Position numbers and translations under genes: made by a program. Shown in pieces: positions 17,701-18,225 of a DNA stretch of 18,225 nt. Position 1 is the first letter of the stretch, and each line of letters opens with the position of its first letter. Under the pieces are notes generated by a model. The model searched no databases. It had not been told where the DNA came from and was given only the letters and a program-made list of their open reading frames with translations. This stretch comes from Chloromonas sp. AAM2 (taxonomy: Eukaryota; Chlorophyta; Chlorophyceae; Chlamydomonadales; Chlamydomonadaceae), in NCBI GenBank assembly GCA_004335635.1, contig QAXH01006640.1, positions 1-18,225 of the forward strand, in the 5' to 3' direction.

Positions 17701-17976
17701 TGGCTCGGCCGCCTGCTCTCGGACAGGCCGCAGGAATGGCTCGGCCAATTAATTTCATTATTTTAATTCAATTAATGGACTTGCGAATGGCGATAGGAAT
17801 TGTGTCTATCAAACCTTGGGTTGACAGTTAAACCTTGCATTGCTGCCTTGCAGGCGAGCCTACGGCCCAGCACTGGGTGGCCAACGCTCTGTGGGACGCG
17901 GGCGAGGCGGCAAAGGCAACTGATTGGTGGAGGCGGGCCGCGGATCAGAACTGGGGACCGTCACTCATGGTGCTGG
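8655..17976 (+). CDS. Gene B: multi-domain Sel1-repeat protein with possible N-terminal lipidation (partial, 14 exons)
   Basis: Spliced model: 8655-8762, 9345-9474, 10224-10299, 10516-10648, 11393-11626, 11713-12214, 12660-13460, 13857-14194, 14706-14778, 15099-15184, 15531-15694, 16311-16470, 16812-16881, 17854-17976, continuing to the right. Phases agree at every junction (0,1,2,0,0,1,1,0,1,0,2,0,1, open 1). The N-terminus MGAATSC fits N-myristoylation (Gly2, Ser6) with nearby Cys for S-acylation. Residues 28-150 look alpha-helical. A Ser/Thr/Gln/Pro-rich linker follows to about residue 640. From there Sel1-like helical repeats run to the window edge: AADAGDADACFRLGGMYEHS, ALGYLLEHGLGVEGG, NNLAKMLAEGKGVTKDV, FEHAAKAGSSEAAYNLG, ASRAGHSDAARQL, HHAARAGEPTAQHW. 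Sel1 repeats bind partner proteins, for example in ER degradation or signalling scaffolds. Catalytic domains are not visible; one could follow downstream. Exons 3-4 and 7-14 are well supported; exons 1, 2, 5 and 6 and the start of exon 7 are less sure. Confidence 0.83.
8763..9344 (+). other. Gene B intron 1 (GC-AG)
   Basis: 582 bases, proposed as a GC-AG intron. It contains many TGCATG/GCATGC words and no recognised repeat. Short open frames here lack protein-like patterns. Confidence 0.5.
9345..9474 (+). CDS. Gene B exon 2: helical segment
   Basis: The acceptor is CATGCCAG, with a pyrimidine-containing tract upstream; an alternative acceptor nine bases earlier keeps the same phase. The peptide TFAMAVLSCGAQICAVAEHI continues to VTPHMHELKA, an amphipathic helix pair. 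The donor GCAG/GTGGCT (phase 1) matches exon 3 to form KAGLAVLRGSQ. Confidence 0.65.
9475..10223 (+). other. Gene B intron 2
   Basis: 749 bases. It holds a two-copy 25-base tandem repeat at 9613-9662 (ATCAAACAGCAAATAACCCA and a one-base variant). Nothing else recognised. Confidence 0.68.
10224..10299 (+). CDS. Gene B exon 3: helical segment
   Basis: This is a 76-base exon from acceptor GCCTCTCAG to donor GGACAG/GTGGGC. It encodes LAVLRGSQLFKVGTSMTVLV then DKLD. The split codon AG/G joins exon 4 as DKLDRIKVRLMRL, a smooth heptad-like helix that supports both splice sites. Confidence 0.77.
10516..10648 (+). CDS. Gene B exon 4: helical segment
   Basis: This is a 133-base exon from acceptor GATGCAG to donor TTCCAG/GTGGGG (phase 0). 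It encodes IKVRLMRLSSRLPLLASQRK and then VANKLNYLLMDTSHAHNVFL. Together with exons 2-3 it makes about 120 residues of predicted helices with Leu/Val spacing. The size and pattern would suit a helical-bundle domain, but no family is identified. Confidence 0.8.
10649..11392 (+). other. Gene B intron 4
   Basis: 744 bases. It contains copy 1 of the dispersed repeat (10802-10965) and a diverged direct repeat, CCACTACTTGAACGTGT at 11231 and CCACCACTTGAACGTGT at 11279. No exon is seen between. Confidence 0.72.
10802..10965. mobile_element. Dispersed repeat copy 1 (short, probably 5'-truncated)
   Basis: 164 bases, from TGGCCACCCGCC to CAGGTTCGGACG, matching 17079-17243 in the same orientation with only about eight differences by eye. 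It contains the small hairpin CCTCCTTGGGGAGG. A 10-base direct repeat GCTGATGCCA lies on both sides (10777-10786 and 10978-10987); it might be a target duplication, but the distances to the repeat edges are uneven. In the minus orientation this segment corresponds to the last codons and 3' flank of the reading frame seen at the other copy. Confidence 0.8.
11393..11626 (+). CDS. Gene B exon 5: Ala/Pro/Ser-rich segment
   Basis: The acceptor TCTGTGCAG gives a phase 0 join reading FLAEFQAAVAACMRLRSARA, so the helix of exon 4 continues for about 14 residues. The chain then turns low complexity (PLLPMGGQAAAAQPEEARSS). The donor AGG/GTAGGC is phase 0; a second GTGGGC donor 24 bases downstream has the same phase. 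The start is better supported than the end. Confidence 0.62.
11713..12214 (+). CDS. Gene B exon 6: Ser/Thr/Gln-rich linker
   Basis: Phase 0 acceptor in GTGCAGCAG; 167 codons plus one base. The first 50 residues are Cys/His-rich and could partly be intron. The rest is a Ser/Thr/Gln/Asn linker ending GRQEYVLYLSPSAT. The end coincides with a consensus GC-type donor, ACAG/GCAAGT, in phase 1, matching either proposed start of the next exon. A competing frame at 11744-12091 ends in a stop without a useful donor. Confidence 0.52.
12215..12659 (+). other. Gene B intron 6 (GC-AG), 3' end uncertain
   Basis: This starts at the consensus GC donor ACAG/GCAAGT. The 3' end is at 12659 in the chosen model. 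If the acceptor at 12490 is used, bases 12491-12734 become a Ser/Thr/Pro-rich coding stretch (SSNRRSITP...), compositionally like the adjoining linker. Confidence 0.45.
12660..13460 (+). CDS. Gene B exon 7: linker leading into the Sel1 region (start ambiguous)
   Basis: The frame is open from 12638 and ends at the donor GCGG/GTGAGC (phase 1). The chosen acceptor is TTGCTCAG at 12659. The alternative uses an acceptor at 12490 in another frame, followed by a 56-base intron (12735-12790) returning to this frame; its phases also agree. The peptide includes AGLALAASADALHQLLTRLT, a polar Gln/Thr/His linker with SGYLVLSPS, a charged motif KYGWAGDVEIDRKTGHVMIG, and the helix GSLHALLLQAADA, which begins the Sel1 series and is completed by exon 8. 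The 3' half is well supported. Confidence 0.75.
12727..12814. repeat. 63-bp-spaced direct repeat in gene B exon 7
   Basis: GACACCTGGTATGTCA occurs at 12727 and again at 12790, with similar following bases (ACCACACG versus CCCACGCG). The 63-base period is exactly 21 codons, so both copies encode TPGMS in the same frame. The repeat also contains a GTATGT motif that could act as a splice donor. Confidence 0.8.
13461..13856 (+). other. Gene B intron 7
   Basis: 396 bases, A/T-rich with T runs near 13600. It interrupts the first Sel1 unit. Nothing else recognised. Confidence 0.85.
13857..14194 (+). CDS. Gene B exon 8: Sel1-like repeats
   Basis: Acceptor GGTGCAG, donor ACGAAG/GTATGC, 338 bases. 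Joined to exon 7 it reads LLLQAADAGDADACFRLGGM. After an Ala/Thr-rich insertion it carries SDYASAVHWHVQGMQGGSTA, ATALGYLLEHGLGVEGG and VYAWAALRGSPTATNNLAKM with LAEGKGVTK. These match the Sel1 pattern (A...AA..G...A...LG..Y..G.GV.KD). The insertion within the first repeat is unusual but in frame. Confidence 0.92.
14195..14705 (+). other. Gene B intron 8
   Basis: 511 bases. It contains T-rich sequence, a single telomere-like phrase (GATTAGGATTAGGGTT near 14331-14346) and the repeated phrase GGCATGCTGTGTTGTG (about 14427 and 14560). No exon seen. Confidence 0.82.
14706..14778 (+). CDS. Gene B exon 9: Sel1-like repeat
   Basis: Acceptor TTGTGCAG, phase 0, giving GKGVTKDVHAAWLLFEHAAK and then AGSSEAAYNLG, a textbook Sel1 unit. 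The chosen donor CTGG/GTACCT is phase 1 and fits exon 10. The alternative is to read on to 14834 (LGTCLLRPKDDMQSSKSNLQ) with a weaker GTTATC donor in phase 0, which would need a different acceptor for exon 10. Confidence 0.86.
14779..15098 (+). other. Gene B intron 9
   Basis: 320 bases, ending in a strong pyrimidine tract. The first 56 bases are open in frame and could be exon (see exon 9). Confidence 0.65.
15099..15184 (+). CDS. Gene B exon 10: Sel1-region segment
   Basis: Strong pyrimidine tract and acceptor CATCCCCTCCCAG; donor ACGAAA/GTAGGC, phase 0. It encodes EECAAMVGLQQSQSVQPEHI then WQLLQPTK, which leads directly into ASRAGHSDAARQ of exon 11. The composition suits the connecting helix of a divergent Sel1 unit. 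Confidence 0.67.
15185..15530 (+). other. Gene B intron 10
   Basis: 346 bases with a pyrimidine-rich 3' half. Nothing recognised. Confidence 0.7.
15531..15694 (+). CDS. Gene B exon 11: divergent Sel1-like repeats
   Basis: Acceptor CATGCTTGCAG, donor CACAG/GTGGGC (phase 2). The peptide ASRAGHSDAARQLCRLLLAQ continues QQPGRAVQDLVAAGTAGSAL and ends EEIAH plus a split Arg. The A..G...A...L spacing of Sel1 units is kept, without the Gly-rich GxGV turn. Confidence 0.86.
15695..16310 (+). other. Gene B intron 11
   Basis: 616 bases. Its 3' half is open in the frame of exon 12 (hydrophobic FWFLSPHSFC-type residues), but it lacks Sel1 pattern and coding-type codon use, so it is treated as intron. Confidence 0.75.
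16311..16470 (+). CDS. Gene B exon 12: Pro/Asp/Ser-rich spacer within the Sel1 region
   Basis: Acceptor GCCACATAG and donor CTTCAG/GTGGGT. The first base completes the Arg codon from exon 11 (HR/LVQDSESASS). The segment LPDPLLDTLLSDLGSLAPPA is acidic and proline-rich, and then GAQERAAELAALQ begins the next repeat helix. The upstream in-frame ORF (from 15988) is intron read-through. Confidence 0.82.
16471..16811 (+). other. Gene B intron 12
   Basis: 341 bases with a long C/T-rich tract before the acceptor. Nothing else recognised. Confidence 0.8.
16812..16881 (+). CDS. Gene B exon 13: Sel1-like repeat helix
   Basis: Acceptor TTTCCCTTCAG, donor GGGCAG/GTGATG (phase 1). It encodes AGLTGSERAHLAASRWYHHA ARA, which exon 14 completes to ARAGEPTAQHWVANAL, a canonical Sel1 unit. 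That the two exons restore a repeat across a 972-base intron strongly supports both. Confidence 0.87.
17079..17243. repeat. Dispersed repeat copy 2
   Basis: 165 bases matching copy 1 at 10802-10965 in the same orientation, including the CCTCCTTGGGGAGG hairpin and the segment GAACCCATCTCCGAGTTAAC. The differences are scattered substitutions and a one-base indel. Confidence 0.9.
17212..17496 (-). pseudogene. Broken ORF remnant of an element protein (basic)
   Basis: The minus-strand frame from the ATG at 17496 to the TAG at 17214-17212 has 94 codons with one internal TAA (17382-17380). The N-terminal part is very basic (MTSKRKRGHRRKSHYATCGK, then RKKKK). After the stop, it reads AALSRKRTRAQRRAVVAAIE and then VSGEWRPATVAFNSHIMQLF. 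The second half has the look of a real folded protein and strong G/C third positions. Only the last codons are in the repeat shared with copy 1. I do not recognise the family; an element-encoded protein is inferred from the repeat context. Confidence 0.55.
17558..17747. repeat. 36-bp minisatellite (5 copies plus 10 bases)
   Basis: Units start at 17558, 17594, 17630, 17666 and 17702 with GGCTCGGCCGCCTGCTCTCG and end CCGCAGGAAT. All are the same length; the fourth carries several substitutions. A length divisible by three keeps several frames open, which explains the repetitive ORFs here. It lies within the putative insertion in gene B intron 13. The flank CCAATTAATT...CAATTAATGG is A/T-rich and partly self-complementary. 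Confidence 0.95.
17854..17976 (+). CDS. Gene B exon 14: Sel1-like repeats, last exon visible
   Basis: Acceptor GCCTTGCAG, donor GCTGG/GTGGGT (phase 1). It encodes EPTAQHWVANALWDAGEAAK and ATDWWRRAADQNWGPSLMVL. WWRRAADQNWGPSLMVLG is the start of a further Sel1 unit, so the gene continues past the right edge. Confidence 0.9.
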
Positions 17977-18225
17977 GTGGGTGCTCAGGGGCTCAGGGGT
18001 ATCTGAGTGTGTTGCCTCAAACAAGGAAGCCCGGGACTTGGGATACACAAGGGTCTTCAGTCCAGATTCAGGGGTCTTCAGTCCAGATCCAGGGGTTATC
18101 AGTCCAGATTCAGGGGTCTTCAGTTCAGATCCAGGGGTTATCAGTCCAGATCCAGGGGTCTTCAGTCCAGATCCAGGGGTCTTCAGTCCAGATCCAGGGG
18201 TTATCAGTCCAGATCCAGGGGTCTT
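17977..18225 (+). other. Gene B intron 14 (incomplete)
   Basis: The GTGGGT donor begins an intron that runs off the window. The 21-bp minisatellite starts 72 bases in. Confidence 0.8.
18049..18225. repeat. 21-bp minisatellite (8.4 copies, runs off the right edge)
   Basis: Units of 21 bases begin at 18049, 18070, 18091, 18112, 18133, 18154, 18175, 18196 and 18217. Two subtypes differ at GGGGTCTTCAG versus GGGGTTATCAG, in the order C,C,T,C,T,C,C,T,C. A minor position varies between GATTC and GATCC. Confidence 0.97.

Larger units (their letters stand above)
17068..17791 (-). mobile_element. Putative decayed transposable element bounded by 15-bp direct repeats
   Basis: The 15-mer GGACTTGCGAATGGC occurs perfectly at 17068-17082 and 17777-17791, with 694 bases between. 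It looks like a target-site duplication. The interval holds dispersed-repeat copy 2 at its left end (17079-17243), a minus-strand ORF remnant and the 36-bp minisatellite at its right end. In the minus orientation, the segment shared with copy 1 is the 3' end, as expected for 5'-truncated copies of a retroelement with a fixed 3' end. The element class is not determined: no reverse transcriptase, RNase H, or transposase catalytic motif is visible. Confidence 0.6.
16882..17853 (+). other. Gene B intron 13, carrying an insertion
   Basis: 972 bases. It contains a (GATT)n tract (17034-17060), the 0.7-kb putative element with its broken ORF, and a 36-bp minisatellite. Splicing this intron out restores a Sel1 unit. 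Confidence 0.85.

Noticed and set aside
17462..17831. Several repetitive ORFs on both strands
   Set aside because: They arise because a 36-bp unit (12 codons) keeps frames open; no non-repetitive protein sequence is present.

Overview
The window looks like nuclear DNA of a chlorophycean (volvocalean-type) green alga. The reasons are intron-dense split genes with GT-AG and occasional GC-AG splice sites, coding exons richer in G/C at third positions than the introns, many short tandem repeats, and an OPR (octotricopeptide repeat) protein, a family greatly expanded in this algal group. A Haematococcus- or Chlamydomonas-like source is plausible, but the sequence alone does not prove a species. 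No prokaryotic gene organisation, tRNA, rRNA or CRISPR array was seen.

Two large genes diverge from about 8.4-8.65 kb, and each runs off one edge. Gene A (minus strand, start codon at 8409, nine exons to 160, continuing beyond base 1) encodes at least 1,033 residues. It has an acid-free, Arg/Ser/Thr/Cys-rich N-terminus typical of an organelle transit peptide, a long Gln/Ser/Pro-rich region, two exons of unrecognised sequence, and then OPR-type helical repeats. It is probably an organelle RNA-binding factor. All eight splice junctions were chosen by eye, and the phases agree throughout. The OPR signature is continuous across the last four junctions.

Gene B (plus strand, proposed start 8655, fourteen exons to 17976, continuing beyond 18225) encodes about 1,000 residues in the window. 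It has a possible N-myristoylation/S-acylation start (MGAATSC), an alpha-helical N-terminal region, a long Ser/Thr/Gln/Pro-rich linker, and a C-terminal series of Sel1-like repeats. Sel1 repeats are usually protein-interaction scaffolds. Only 245 bases separate the two start codons, so the genes may share a bidirectional promoter.

The introns carry most of the repeat content. Six tandem arrays sit within about 75 bases downstream of a 5' splice site. These are the 24-, 16-, 43-, 6- and TGATGC-type arrays in gene A and the 21-bp array in gene B. A roughly 165-bp dispersed repeat occurs twice in the same orientation, in introns 4 and 13 of gene B. The longer copy is part of a roughly 0.7-kb insertion bounded by a perfect 15-bp direct repeat; it holds a broken minus-strand reading frame and a 36-bp minisatellite, which suggests a decayed transposable element.
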